DNA of 64,000 nucleotides from Xiphydria camelus (lineage: Eukaryota > Arthropoda > Insecta > Hymenoptera > Xiphydriidae). The notes under the pieces were generated by a model. It was given only the letters and a program-made list of their open reading frames with translations, was not told the DNA's origin and ran no database searches. Positions 1 to 12,306 of this stretch are shown piece by piece. Position 1 is the first letter of the stretch; each line of letters opens with the position of its first letter. Location: assembly GCA_963678675.1 (NCBI GenBank), contig OY783198.1, forward strand, positions 12,100,580 through 12,164,579. Reading direction: 5' to 3'. The translations under genes and the position numbers were made by a program.

Positions 1-2
1 TT

Positions 3-859
3 GAGCCGAGAAGCTATTGAGCTCTAATGAATTAGATTGAGATCCGGAATAACAATCTTGCGTACAAAGCGTACCGCGAAACCGAACCGCACATGGATAA
101 ATACCAACGTATTTGCAGATGTGTAATTTATGTAGAACTAACTTGCGTAGAAATGCAATATCCATTTTTATAATATACTATTTTAGTTAAATGTCATATC
201 GGTAATCACGCGAGTTTTTTATTTTTTCCTTGTTTACCATTGACTCGCTGCACTCTGCGGCGGTATACACACTTTGATCTTAGCTCAATGAGCCGAGAAG
301 CTATTGAGCTGTAATGAATTAGATTGAGATCTGGACTAACCATCTTGCGTACAAAGCATACCGCGATACCGACCCGTATAGGTATAAATATACGTGTTTA
401 CACATGTATAACTTCTATAGAACTAGCATGCGTAGAAATGCAATATTTATTTTAGGAAAATGTTATTTTAGTTAAGCGTCATATTGGTAATCACGCGAGT
501 TTTTTATTTTTTCCCTGTTTCCCATTGACTAGCTGCACTCTGCGGCGGTATACACACTTTGATCTTAGCTCATTGAGCCGAGAAGCTATTGAGCTCTAAT
601 GAATTAGATTGAGATCTGGACTAACCATCTTGCGTACAAAGCATACCGCGATACCGACCCGTACAGGTATAAATATACGTGTTTACACATGTATAACTTC
701 TACAGAACTAACTTGCATAGAAATGCAATATTTATTTTAGGAAAATGTTATTTTAGTTAAGCGTAATATCGGTAATCACGCGAGTTTTTCATTTTTTCCC
801 TGTTTCCCATTGACTCGCTGCAATCTGCGGCGGTATACACACTTTGATCTTAGCTCATT
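3..859 (+). repeat. L-S-S trimer, 857 bp, copy 1
   Basis: Monomers start at 3 (L), 290 (S) and 575 (S). The L copy carries AATAACAATC, GAACCGC and TATAATATAC, variants otherwise seen in a rarer L class (compare 14285 and 54837). It is repeated immediately at 860. The only difference I see between the two copies is A at 765 against C at 1622. Confidence 0.93.
383..390 (+). promoter_or_regulatory. TATA-box-like motif in S monomers (representative)
   Basis: TATAAATA occurs in nearly every S monomer at about offset 94, while L monomers read GATAAATACC at the same place and lack it. It matches the eukaryotic TATA consensus, but in sequence that is about 63% A+T this may be chance. No initiator or transcript is evident. 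Confidence 0.25.
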
Positions 860-1716
860 GAGCCGAGAAGCTATTGAGCTCTAATGAATTAGATTGAGAT
901 CCGGAATAACAATCTTGCGTACAAAGCGTACCGCGAAACCGAACCGCACATGGATAAATACCAACGTATTTGCAGATGTGTAATTTATGTAGAACTAACT
1001 TGCGTAGAAATGCAATATCCATTTTTATAATATACTATTTTAGTTAAATGTCATATCGGTAATCACGCGAGTTTTTTATTTTTTCCTTGTTTACCATTGA
1101 CTCGCTGCACTCTGCGGCGGTATACACACTTTGATCTTAGCTCAATGAGCCGAGAAGCTATTGAGCTGTAATGAATTAGATTGAGATCTGGACTAACCAT
1201 CTTGCGTACAAAGCATACCGCGATACCGACCCGTATAGGTATAAATATACGTGTTTACACATGTATAACTTCTATAGAACTAGCATGCGTAGAAATGCAA
1301 TATTTATTTTAGGAAAATGTTATTTTAGTTAAGCGTCATATTGGTAATCACGCGAGTTTTTTATTTTTTCCCTGTTTCCCATTGACTAGCTGCACTCTGC
1401 GGCGGTATACACACTTTGATCTTAGCTCATTGAGCCGAGAAGCTATTGAGCTCTAATGAATTAGATTGAGATCTGGACTAACCATCTTGCGTACAAAGCA
1501 TACCGCGATACCGACCCGTACAGGTATAAATATACGTGTTTACACATGTATAACTTCTACAGAACTAACTTGCATAGAAATGCAATATTTATTTTAGGAA
1601 AATGTTATTTTAGTTAAGCGTCATATCGGTAATCACGCGAGTTTTTCATTTTTTCCCTGTTTCCCATTGACTCGCTGCAATCTGCGGCGGTATACACACT
1701 TTGATCTTAGCTCATT
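860..1716 (+). repeat. L-S-S trimer, 857 bp, copy 2
   Basis: Monomers start at 860 (L), 1147 (S) and 1432 (S). This is an exact-offset tandem copy of the preceding trimer, with one mismatch seen in 857 bp. The pattern stops at 1717, where the next L monomer has different variants (AATAACCATC, GACCCGC). Confidence 0.93.
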
Positions 1717-2860
1717 GAGCCGAGAAGCTATTGAGCTCTAATGAATTAGATTGAGATCCGGAATAACCATCTTGCGTACAAAGCGTACCGCGAAACCGAC
1801 CCGCACATGGATAAATACCAACGTATTTGCAGATGTGTAATTTATGTAGAACTAACTTGCGTAGAAATGCAATATCCATTTTTATAAGATACTATTTTAG
1901 TTAAATGTCATATCGGTAATCACGCGAGTTTTTTATTTTTTCCTTGTTTACCATTGACTCGCTGCACTCTGCGGCGGTATACACACTTTGATCTTAGCTC
2001 AATGAGCCGAGAAGCTATTGAGCTCTAATGAATTAGATTGAGATGTGGATTAACCATCTTGCGTGCAAAACATACCGCGATACCGACCCGTACAGGTATA
2101 AATATACGTGTTTACACGTGTATAACTTCTACAGAACTAACTTGCGTAAAAATGCAATATTTATTTTAGGAAAATGTTATTTTAGTTAAGCGTAATATCG
2201 GCAATCACGCGAGATTTTTATTTTTTCCCTGTTTCCCATTGACTCGCTGCAATCTGCGGCGGTATACACACTTTGATCTTAGCTCATTGAGCCGAGAAGC
2301 TATTGAGCTCTAATGAATTAGATTGAGATCCGGAATAACCATCTTGCGTACAAAGCGTACCGCGAAACCGACCCGCACATGGATAAATACCAACGTATTT
2401 GCAGATGTGTAATTTATGTAGAACTAACTTGCGTAGAAATGCAATATCCATTTTTATAAGATACTATTTTAGTTAAATGTCATATCGGTAATCACGCGAG
2501 TTTTTTATTTTTTCCTTGTTTACCATTGACTCGCTGCACTCTGCGGCGGTATACACATTTTGATCTTAGCTCAATGAGCCGAGAAGCTATTGAGCTCTAA
2601 TGAATTAGATTGAGATGTGGATTAACCATCTTGCGTGCAAAGCATACCGCGATACCGACCCGTACAGGTATAAATATACGTGTTTACACGTGTATAACTT
2701 CTACAGAACTAACTTGCGTAGAAATGCAATATTTATTTTAGGAAAATGTTATTTTAGTTAAGCGTAATATCGGCAATCACGCGAGATTTTTATTTTTTCC
2801 CTGTTTCCCATTGACTCGCTGCACTCTGCGGCGGTATACACACTTTGATCTTAGCTCATT
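1717..2860 (+). repeat. L-S dimer, 572 bp, two copies
   Basis: Monomers start at 1717 (L), 2004 (S), 2289 (L) and 2576 (S). Both S monomers share the rarer variants GTGGATTAACC, GCGTGCAAA and ACACGTG, and the tail TCGGCAATC. The copies differ at a few sites, such as CAAAACAT against CAAAGCAT and CGTAAAAAT against CGTAGAAAT, so this duplication is older than the 857-bp one or has been touched by conversion. Confidence 0.9.
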
Positions 2861-5714
2861 GAGCCGAGAAGCTATTGAGCTCTAATGAATTAGATTGAGA
2901 TCTGGACTAACCATCTTGCGTACAAAGCATACCGCGATACCGACCCGTACAGGTATAAATATACGTGTTTACACATGTATAACTTCTACAGAACTAGCAT
3001 GCGTAGAAATGCAATATTTATTTTAGGAAAATGTTATTTTAGTTAAGCGTCATATCGGTAATCAAGCGAGTTTTTCATTTTTTCCCTGTTTCCCATTGAC
3101 TCGCTGCACTCTGCGGCGGTATACACACTTTGATCTTAGCTCATTGAGCCGAGAAGCTATTGAGCTCTAATGAATTAGATTGAGATCCGGAATAACCATC
3201 TTGCGTACAAAGCGTACCGCGAAACCGACCCGCACATGGATAAATACCAACGTATTTGCAGATGTGTAATTTATGTAGAACTAACTTGCGTAGAAATGCA
3301 ATATCCATTTTTATAAGATACTATTTTAGTTAAATGTCATCTCGGTAATCATGCGAGTTTTTTATTTTTTCCTTGTTTACCATTGACTCGCTGCACTCTG
3401 CGGCGGTATACACACTTTGATCTTAGCTCAATGAGCCGAGAAGCTATTGAGCTCTAATGAATTAGATTGAGATCTGGACTAACCATCTTGCGTACAAAGC
3501 ATACCGCGATACCGACCCGTATAGGTATAAATATACGTGTTTACACATGTATAACTTCTACAGAACTCACTTGCGTAGAAATGCAATATTTATTTTAGGA
3601 AAATGTTATTTTAGTTAAACGTCATATCGGTAATCACGCGAGTTTTTCATTTTTTCCCTGTTTCCCATTGACTCGCTGCAATCTGCGGCATTATACACAC
3701 TTTGATCTTAGCTCAATGAGCCGAGAAGCTATTGAGCTCTAATGAATTAGATTGAGATCTGGACTAACCATCTTGCGTACAAAGCATACCGCGATACCGA
3801 CCCGTACAGGTATAAATATACGTGTTTACACATGTATAACTTCTACAGAACTAACTTGCATAGAAATGCAATATTTATTTTAGGAAAATGTTATTTTAGT
3901 TAAGCGTCATATCGGTAATCACGCGAGTTTTTCATTTTTTCCCTGTTTCCCATTGACTCGCTGCACTCTGCGGCGGTATACACACTTTGATCTTAGCTCA
4001 TTGAGCCGAGAAGCTATTGAGCTCTAATGAATTAGATTGAGATCTGGACTAACCATCTTGCGTACAAAGCATACCGCGATACCGACCCGTACAGGTATAA
4101 ATATACGTGTTTACACATGTATAACTTCTATAGAACTAGCATGCGTAGAAATGCAATATTTATTTTAGGAAAATGTTATTTTAAATAAGCGTCATATCGG
4201 TAATCAAGCGAGTTTTTCATTTTTTCCCTGTTTCCCATTGACTTGCTGCACTCTGCGGCGGTATACACACTTTGATCTTAGCTCATTGAGCCGAGAAGCT
4301 ATTGAGCTCTAATGAATTAGATTGAGATCCGGAATAACCATCTTGCGTACAAAGCATACCGCGATACCGACCCGTACAGGTATAAATATACGTGTTTACA
4401 CATGTATAACTTCTATAGAACTAGCATGCGTAGAAATGCAATATTTATTTTAGGAAAATGTTATTTTAGTTAAGCGTAATATCGGCAATCACGCGAGATT
4501 TTTATTTTTTCCCTGTTTCCCATTGACTCGCTGCACTCTGCGGCGGTATACACACTTTGATCTTAGCTCATTGAGCCGAGAAGCTATTGAGCTCTAATGA
4601 ATTAGATTGAGATCTGGACTAACCATCTTGCGTACAAAGCATACCGCGATACCGACCCGTACAGGTATAAATATACGTGTTTACACATGTATAACTTCTA
4701 TAGAACTAGCATGCGTAGAAATGCAATATTTATTTTAGGAAAATGTTATTTTAAATAAGCGTCATATCGGTAATCAAGCGAGTTTTTCATTTTTTCCCTG
4801 TTTCCCATTGACTTGCTGCACTCTGCGGCGGTATACACACTTTGATCTTAGCTCATTGAGCCGAGAAGCTATTGAGCTCTAATGAATTAGATTGAGATCC
4901 GGAATAACCATCTTGCGTACAAAGCGTACCGCGAAACCGACCCGCACATGGATAAATACCAACGTATTTGCAGATGTGTAATTTATGTAGAACTAACTTG
5001 CGTAGAAATGCAATATCCATTTTTATAAGATACTATTTTAGTTAAATGTCATCTCGGTAATCATGCGAGTTTTTTATTTTTTCCTTGTTTACCATTGACT
5101 CGCTGCACTCTGCGGCGGTATACACACTTTGATCTTAGCTCAATGAGCCGAGAAGCTATTGAGCTCTAATGAATTAGATTGAGATCTGGACTAACCATCT
5201 TGCGTACAAAGCATACCGCGATACCGACCCGTATAGGTATAAATATACGTGTTTACACATGTATAACTTCTACAGAACTAACTTGCGTAGAAATGCAATA
5301 TTTATTTTAGGAAAATGTTATTTTAGTTAAACGTCATATCGGTAATCACGCGAGTTTTTCATTTTTTCCCTGTTTCCCATTGATTCGCTGCAATCTGCGG
5401 CATTATACACACTTTGATCTTAGCTCAATGAGCCGAGAAGCTATTGAGCTGTAATGAATTAGATTGAGATCTGGACTAACCATCTTGCGTACAAAGCATA
5501 CCGCGATACCGACCCGTATAGGTATAAATATACGTGTTTACACTTGTATAACTTCTATAGAACTAACTTGCGTAGAAATGCAATATTTATTTTAGGAAAA
5601 TGTTATTTTAGTTAAGCGTCATATCGGTAATCACGCGAGTTTTTCATTTTTTCCCTGTTTCCCATTGACTCGCTGCAATCTGCGGCGGTATACACACTTT
5701 GATCTTAGCTCATT
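2861..5714 (+). repeat. Mixed monomers with a 1712-bp partial duplication
   Basis: Starts are 2861 S, 3146 L, 3433 S, 3718 S, 4003 S, 4288 S (recombinant head), 4573 S, 4858 L, 5145 S and 5430 S. The L monomers at 3146 and 4858 share the private variants CATCTCGG and AATCATGCG, and the following S monomers at 3433 and 5145 share GCATTATAC, giving a duplication offset of 1712 bp. Within it, 4003 and 4573 are near-identical (TTTTAAATAAGCG, CAAGCGAG, GACTTGCTG), offset 570. The run of five S monomers at 3433-4857 is one of the longest in the window. Confidence 0.88.
4288..4572 (+). repeat. Recombinant monomer, L head and S body
   Basis: The first 47 bases carry the L-diagnostic CCGGAATAACC, but from GCATACCGCG onward every diagnostic base is S, and the length is 285. 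The switch lies between 4335 and 4355. A conversion patch restricted to the head and a crossover would look the same here. Confidence 0.8.
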
Positions 5715-7145
5715 GAGCCGAGAAGCTATTGAGCTCTAATGAATTAGATTGAGATCCGGAATAACCATCTTGCGTACAAAGCGTACCGCGAAACCGACCC
5801 GCACATGGATAAATACCAACGTATTTGCAGATGTGTAATTTATGTAGAACTAACTTGCGTAGAAATGCAATATCCATTTTTATAAGATACTATTTTAGTT
5901 AAATGTCATATCGGTAATCACGCGAGTTTTTTATTTCTTCCTTGTTTACCATTGGCTCGCTGCACTCTGGGGCGGTATACACACTTTGATCTTAGCTCAA
6001 TGAGCCGAGAAACTATTGAGCTCTAATGAATTAGATTGAGATTTGGACTAACCATCTTGCGTACAAAGCATACCGCGATACCGACCCGTACAGGTATAAA
6101 TATACGTGTTTACACATGTATAACTTCTATAGAACTAGCATGCGTAGAAATGCAATATTTATTTTAGGAAAATGTTATTTTAGTTAAGCGAAATATCGGC
6201 AATCACGCGAGATTTTTATTTTTTCCCTGTTTCCCATTGACTCGCGGCAATCTGCGGCGGTATACACACTTTGATCTTAGCTCATTGAGCCGAGAAGCTA
6301 TTGAGCTCTAATGAATTAGATTGAGATCCGGAATAACCATCTTGCGTACAAAGCGTACCGCGAAACCGACCCGCACATGGATAAATACCAACGTATTTGC
6401 AGATGTGTAATTTATGTAGAACTAGCATGCGTAGAAATGCAATATTTATTTTAGGAAAATGTTATTTTAGTTAAGCGTCATATTGGTAATCACGCGAGTT
6501 TTTTATTTTTTCCCTGTTTCCCATTGACTAGCTGCACTCTGCGGCGGTATACACACTTTGATCTTAGCTCAATGAGCCAAGAAGTTATTGAGCTCTAATG
6601 AATTAGATTGAGATGTGGATTAACCATCTTGCGTGCAAAGCATACCGCGATACCGACCCGTACAGGTATAAATATACGTGTTTACACGTGTATAACTTCT
6701 ACAGAACTAACTTGCATAGAAATGCAATATTTATTTTAGGAAAATGTTATTTTAAATAAGCGTCATATCGGTAATCAAGCGAGTTTTTCATTTTTTCCCT
6801 GTTTCCCATTGACTCGCTGCACTCTGCGGTGGTATACACACTTTGATCTTAGCTCATTGAGCCGAGAAGCTATTGAGCTCTAATGAATTAGATTGAGATC
6901 CGGAATAACCATCTTGCGTACAAAGCGTACCGCGAAACCGACCCGCACATGGATAAATACCAACGTATTTGCAGATGTGTAATTTATGTAGAACTAACTT
7001 GCGTAGAAATGCAATATCCATTTTTATAAGATACTATTTTAGTTAAGCGTCATATCGGTAATCACGCGAGTTTTTTATTTTTTCCTTGTTTACCATTGAC
7101 TCGCTGCACTCTGCGGCGGTATACACACTTTGATCTTAGCTCAAT
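5715..7145 (+). repeat. Mixed monomers including an L/S hybrid
   Basis: Starts are 5715 L, 6002 S, 6287 L/S hybrid, 6574 S and 6859 L. The L at 5715 ends with the variants ATTTCTTCC, ATTGGCTCG and TCTGGGGCGG, which recur as a linked set at 12856, 13428, 15714 and elsewhere. The S at 6574 begins GAGCCAAGAAGTTATTG with GTGGATTAACC, a subtype seen again at 31712, 36566, 38565, 43705, 47987 and 52839. Confidence 0.88.
6287..6573 (+). repeat. L-to-S hybrid monomer (287 bp)
   Basis: The first half is fully L, through TTTATGTAGA. From CTAGCATGCG onward it is S, with the tail variants CATATTGG and GACTAGCTG. Because the 2-bp length difference lies in the L half, the monomer is 287 bp. The junction lies between 6417 and 6424. 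This is the expected product of crossover or conversion between the subfamilies, and reciprocal in type to the S-to-L hybrids at 56553 and 59124. Confidence 0.9.
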
Positions 7146-7429
7146 GAGCCGAGAAGCTATTGAGCTCTAATGAATTAGATTGAGATCTGGACTAACCATC
7201 TTGCGTACAAAGCATACCGCGATACCGTCCGTATAGGTATAAATATACGTGTTTACACATGTATAACTTCTACAGAACTAACTTGCGTAGAAATGCAATA
7301 TTTATTTTAGGAAAATGTTATTTTAGTTAAACGTCATATCGGTAATCACGCGAGTTTTTCATTTTTTCCCTGTTTCCCGTTGACTCGCTGCATTCTGCGG
7401 CGGTATACAAACTTTGATCTTAGCTCAAT
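7146..7429 (+). repeat. 284-bp S variant carrying a shared 1-bp deletion
   Basis: Where other S monomers read ATACCGACCCGTA, this reads ATACCGTCCGTA, one base shorter. The same lesion occurs in the 284-bp monomers starting at 9716, 32284, 44277, 48559, 49702, 51128 and 53411. In each case the preceding monomer is an L with the AAGCGTC patch. The lesion most likely arose once and was spread by segmental duplication or conversion. Confidence 0.92.
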
Positions 7430-9640
7430 GAGCCGAGAAGTTATTGAGCTGTAATGAATTAGATTGAGATCTGGACTAACCATCTTGCGTACAAAGCATA
7501 CCGCGATACCGACCCGTACAGGTATAAATATACGTGTTTACACATGTATAACTTCTACAGAACTAACTTGCATAGAAATGCAATATTTATTGTAGGAAAA
7601 TCTTATTTTAGTTAAGCGTCATATCGGTAATCACGCGAGTTTTTCATTTTTTCCCTGTTTCCCATTGACTCGCGGCAATCTGCGGCGGTATACACACTTT
7701 GATCTTAGCTCATTGAGCCGAGAAGCTATTGAGCTCTAATGAATTAGATTGAGATCCGGAATAACCATCTTGCGTACAAAGCGTACCGCGAAACCGACCC
7801 GCACATGGATAAATACCAACGTATTTGCAGATGTGTAATTTATGTAGAACTAACTTGCGTAGAAATGCAATATCCATTTTTATAAGATACTATTTTAGTT
7901 AAATGTCATATCGGTAATCACGCGAGTTTTTTATTTTTTCCTTGTTTACCATTGACTCGCTGCACTCTGCGGCGGTATACACACTTTGATCTTAGCTCAA
8001 TGAGCCGAGAAGCTATTGAGCTGTAATGAATTAGATTGAGATCTGGACTAACCATCTTGCGTACAAAGCATACCGCGATACCGACCCGTATAGGTATAAA
8101 TATACGTGTTTACACTTGTATAACTTCTATAGAACTAACTTGCGTAGAAATGCAATATCTATTTTAGGAAAATGTTATTTTAGTTAAGCGTCATATCGGT
8201 AATCACGCGAGTTTTTCATTTTTTCCCTGTTTCCCATTGACTCGCGGCAATCTGCGGCGGTATACACACTTTGATCTTAGCTCATTGAGCCGAGAATCTA
8301 TTGAGCTCTAATGAATTAGATTGAGATCCGGAATAACCATCTTGCGTACAAAGCGTACCGCGAAACCGACCCGCACATGGATAAATACCAACGTATTTGC
8401 AGATGTGTAATTTATGTAGAACTAACTTGCGTAGAAATGCAATATCCATTTTTATAAGATACTATTTTAGTTAAATGTCATATCGGTAATCATGCGAGTT
8501 TTTTATTTTTTCCTTGTTTACCATTGACTCGCTGCACTCTGCGGCGGTATAAACACTTTGATCTTAGCTCAATGAGCCGAGAAGCTATTGAGCTCTATTG
8601 AATTAGATTGAGATCTGGACTAACCATCTTGCGTACAAAGCATACCGCGATACCGACCCGTATAGGTATAAATATACGTGTTTACACATGTATAACTTCT
8701 ACAGAACTAACTTGCGTAGAAATGCAATATTTATTTTAGGAAAATGTTATTTTAGTTAAGCGTCATATCGGTAATCACGCGAGTTTTTCATTTTTTCCCT
8801 GTTTCCCATTGACTCGCTGCAATCTGCGGCGGTATACACACTTTGATCTTAGCTCAATGAGCCGAGAAGCTATTGAGCTCTAATGAATTAGATTGAGATC
8901 TGGACTAACCATCTTGCGTACAAAGTATACCGCGATACCGACCCGTATAGGTATAAATATACGTGTTTACACATGTATAACTTCTACAGAACTAACTTGC
9001 GTAGAAATGCAATATTTATTTTAGGAAAATGTTATTTTAGTTAAGCGTCATATCGGTAATCACGCGAGTTTTTCATTTTTTCCCTGTTTCCCGTTGACTC
9101 GCTGCATTCTGCGGCGGTATACAAACTTTGATCTTAGCTCAATGAGCCGAGAAGTTATTGAGCTGTAATGAATTAGATTGAGATCTGGACTAACCATCTT
9201 GCGTACAAAGCATACCGCGATACCGACCCGTACAGGTATAAATATACGTGTTTACACATGTATAACTTCTACAGAACTAACTTGCATAGAAATGCAATAT
9301 TTATTTTAGGAAAATGTTATTTTAGTTAAGCGTCATATCGATAATCACGCGAGTTTTTCATTTTTTCCCTGTTTCCCATTGACTCGCTGCAATCTGCGGC
9401 GGTATACACACTTTGATCTTAGCTCATTGAGCCGAGAAGCTATTGAGCTCTAATGAATTAGATTGAGATCCGGAATAACCATCTTGCGTACAAAGCGTAC
9501 CGCGAAACCGACCCGCACATGGATAAATACCAACGTATTTGCAGATGTGTAATTTATGTAGAACTAACTTGCGTAGAAATGCAATATCCATTTTTATAAG
9601 ATACTATTTTAGTTAAGCGTCATATCGGTAATCACGCGAG

Positions 9641-9653
9641 TTTTTTATTTTTT
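9641..9653 (+). other. T6-A-T6 tract in L monomers (representative)
   Basis: Thirteen bases, all T apart from a central A, at about offset 213 of each typical L monomer. S monomers usually have T5-C-A-T6 here. Such tracts stiffen or bend DNA and can influence nucleosome position; this is inference only. Confidence 0.6.
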
Positions 9654-9715
9654 CCTTGTTTACCATTGACTCGCTGCACTCTGCGGCGGTATACACACTT
9701 TGATCTTAGCTCAAT

Positions 9716-12285
9716 GAGCCGAGAAGCTATTGAGCTCTAATGAATTAGATTGAGATCTGGACTAACCATCTTGCGTACAAAGCATACCGCGATACCGTCC
9801 GTATAGGTATAAATATACGTGTTTACACATGTATAACTTCTACAGAACTAACTTGCGTAGAAATGCAATATTTATTTTAGGAAAATGTTATTTTAGTTAA
9901 ACGTCATATCGGTAATCACGCGAGTTTTTCATTTTTTCCCTGTTTCCCGTTGACTCGCTGCATTCTGCGGCGGTATACAAACTTTGATCTTAGCTCAATG
10001 AGCCGAGAAGTTATTGAGCTGTAATGAATTAGATTGAGATCTGGACTAACCATCTTGCGTACAAAGCATACCGCGATACCGACCCGTACAGGTATAAATA
10101 TACGTGTTTACACATGTATAACTTCTACAGAACTAACTTGCATAGAAATGCAATATTTATTGTAGGAAAATCTTATTTTAGTTAAGCGTCATATCGGTAA
10201 TCACGCGAGTTTTTCATTTTTTCCCTGTTTCCCATTGACTCGCGGCAATCTGCGGCGGTATACACACTTTGATCTTAGCTCATTGAGCCGAGAAGCTATT
10301 GAGCTCTAATGAATTAGATTGAGATCCGGAATAACCATCTTGCGTACAAAGCGTACCGCGAAACCGACCCGCACATGGATAAATACCAACGTATTTGCAG
10401 ATGTGTAATTTATGTAGAACTAACTTGCGTAGAAATGCAATATCCATTTTTATAAGATACTATTTTAGTTAAATGTCATATCGGTAATCACGCGAGTTTT
10501 TTATTTTTTCCTTGTTTACCATTGACTCGCTGCACTCTGCGGCGGTATACACACTTTGATCTTAGCTCAATGAGCCGAGAAGCTATTGAGCTGTAATGAA
10601 TTAGATTGAGATCTGGACTAACCATCTTGCGTACAAAGCATACCGCGATACCGACCCGTATAGGTATAAATATACGTGTTTACACTTGTATAACTTCTAT
10701 AGAACTAACTTGCGTAGAAATGCAATATCTATTTTAGGAAAATGTTATTTTAGTTAAGCGTCATATCGGTAATCACGCGAGTTTTTCATTTTTTCCCTGT
10801 TTCCCATTGACTCGCGGCAATCTGCGGCGGTATACACACTTTGATCTTAGCTCATTGAGCCGAGAATCTATTGAGCTCTAATGAATTAGATTGAGATCCG
10901 GAATAACCATCTTGCGTACAAAGCGTACCGCGAAACCGACCCGCACATGGATAAATACCAACGTATTTGCAGATGTGTAATTTATGTAGAACTAACTTGC
11001 GTAGAAATGCAATATCCATTTTTATAAGATACTATTTTAGTTAAATGTCATATCGGTAATCATGCGAGTTTTTTATTTTTTCCTTGTTTACCATTGACTC
11101 GCTGCACTCTGCGGCGGTATAAACACTTTGATCTTAGCTCAATGAGCCGAGAAGCTATTGAGCTCTATTGAATTAGATTGAGATCTGGACTAACCATCTT
11201 GCGTACAAAGCATACCGCGATACCGACCCGTATAGGTATAAATATACGTGTTTACACATGTATAACTTCTACAGAACTAACTTGCGTAGAAATGCAATAT
11301 TTATTTTAGGAAAATGTTATTTTAGTTAAGCGTCATATCGGTAATCACGCGAGTTTTTCATTTTTTCCCTGTTTCCCATTGACTCGCTGCAATCTGCGGC
11401 GGTATACACACTTTGATCTTAGCTCAATGAGCCGAGAAGCTATTGAGCTCTAATGAATTAGATTGAGATCTGGACTAACCATCTTGCGTACAAAGTATAC
11501 CGCGATACCGACCCGTATAGGTATAAATATACGTGTTTACACATGTATAACTTCTACAGAACTAACTTGCGTAGAAATGCAATATTTATTTTAGGAAAAT
11601 GTTATTTTAGTTAAGCGTCATATCGGTAATCACGCGAGTTTTTCATTTTTTCCCTGTTTCCCGTTGACTCGCTGCATTCTGCGGCGGTATACAAACTTTG
11701 ATCTTAGCTCAATGAGCCGAGAAGTTATTGAGCTGTAATGAATTAGATTGAGATCTGGACTAACCATCTTGCGTACAAAGCATACCGCGATACCGACCCG
11801 TACAGGTATAAATATACGTGTTTACACATGTATAACTTCTACAGAACTAACTTGCATAGAAATGCAATATTTATTTTAGGAAAATGTTATTTTAGTTAAG
11901 CGTCATATCGATAATCACGCGAGTTTTTCATTTTTTCCCTGTTTCCCATTGACTCGCTGCAATCTGCGGCGGTATACACACTTTGATCTTAGCTCATTGA
12001 GCCGAGAAGCTATTGAGCTCTAATGAATTAGATTGAGATCCGGAATAACCATCTTGCGTACAAAGCGTACCGCGAAACCGACCCGCACATGGATAAATAC
12101 CAACGTATTTGCAGATGTGTAATTTATGTAGAACTAACTTGCGTAGAAATGCAATATCCATTTTTATAAGATACTATTTTAGTTAAGCGTCATATCGGTA
12201 ATCACGCGAGTTTTTTATTTTTTCCTTGTTTACCATTGACTCGCTGCACTCTGCGGCGGTATACACACTTTGATCTTAGCTCAAT
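9716..12285 (+). repeat. Nine-monomer higher-order repeat, 2570 bp, copy 2
   Basis: Starts are 9716 S (284), 10000 S, 10285 L, 10572 S, 10857 L, 11144 S, 11429 S, 11714 S and 11999 L. I compared much of this unit line by line with 7146-9715 and checked every rare marker in the rest, finding no difference. Divergence resumes at 12286, where the 284-bp lesion is absent. This is a very recent duplication or an assembly-level repeat. Confidence 0.95.
11999..12285 (+). repeat. Representative L-subfamily monomer (287 bp)
   Basis: Typical L monomer. It differs from S by CCGGAATAACC, GCGTACCGCGAAACC, CACATGGATAAATACCAACG (which contains the 2-bp length difference), GATGTGTAATTTATGTAG, CCATTTTTATAAGATAC, and a tail with T6-A-T6 followed by CCTTGTTTACC. 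First and last stretches are shared with S. This copy carries an S-like AAGCGTC in place of the usual L AAATGTC, a patch also present in several other L monomers (6859, 9429, 19999, 29998, 31997, 34852, 36851, 38850, 43990 and others). L monomers are nearly always flanked by S monomers. Confidence 0.95.
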
Positions 12286-12306
12286 GAGCCGAGAAGCTAT
12301 TGAGCT
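12278..12306. repeat. Inverted repeat across the monomer boundary (representative)
   Basis: AGCTCAAT at 12278-12285 and its exact reverse complement ATTGAGCT at 12299-12306 flank a 13-base spacer. Overlapping this, GCTCAATGAGC is a palindrome around one central base. The adjacent GAGCTC is also a palindrome (a SacI site). The arrangement recurs at most boundaries. Where the boundary reads CTCATTGAG, one arm base mismatches. It could extrude a small cruciform; no function is shown. Confidence 0.8.

Larger units (their letters stand above)
7146..9715 (+). repeat. Nine-monomer higher-order repeat, 2570 bp, copy 1
   Basis: Starts are 7146 S (284), 7430 S, 7715 L, 8002 S, 8287 L, 8574 S, 8859 S, 9144 S and 9429 L. 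Rare markers are TTGTAGGAAAATCTT in the second monomer, GAGAATCTATTG at 8287, GCTCTATTGAATT at 8574, AAAGTATACC at 8859 and TCGATAATC at 9144. All recur exactly 2570 bp later. Homology with the second copy probably also includes the L monomer upstream (6859 against 9429). Confidence 0.95.
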
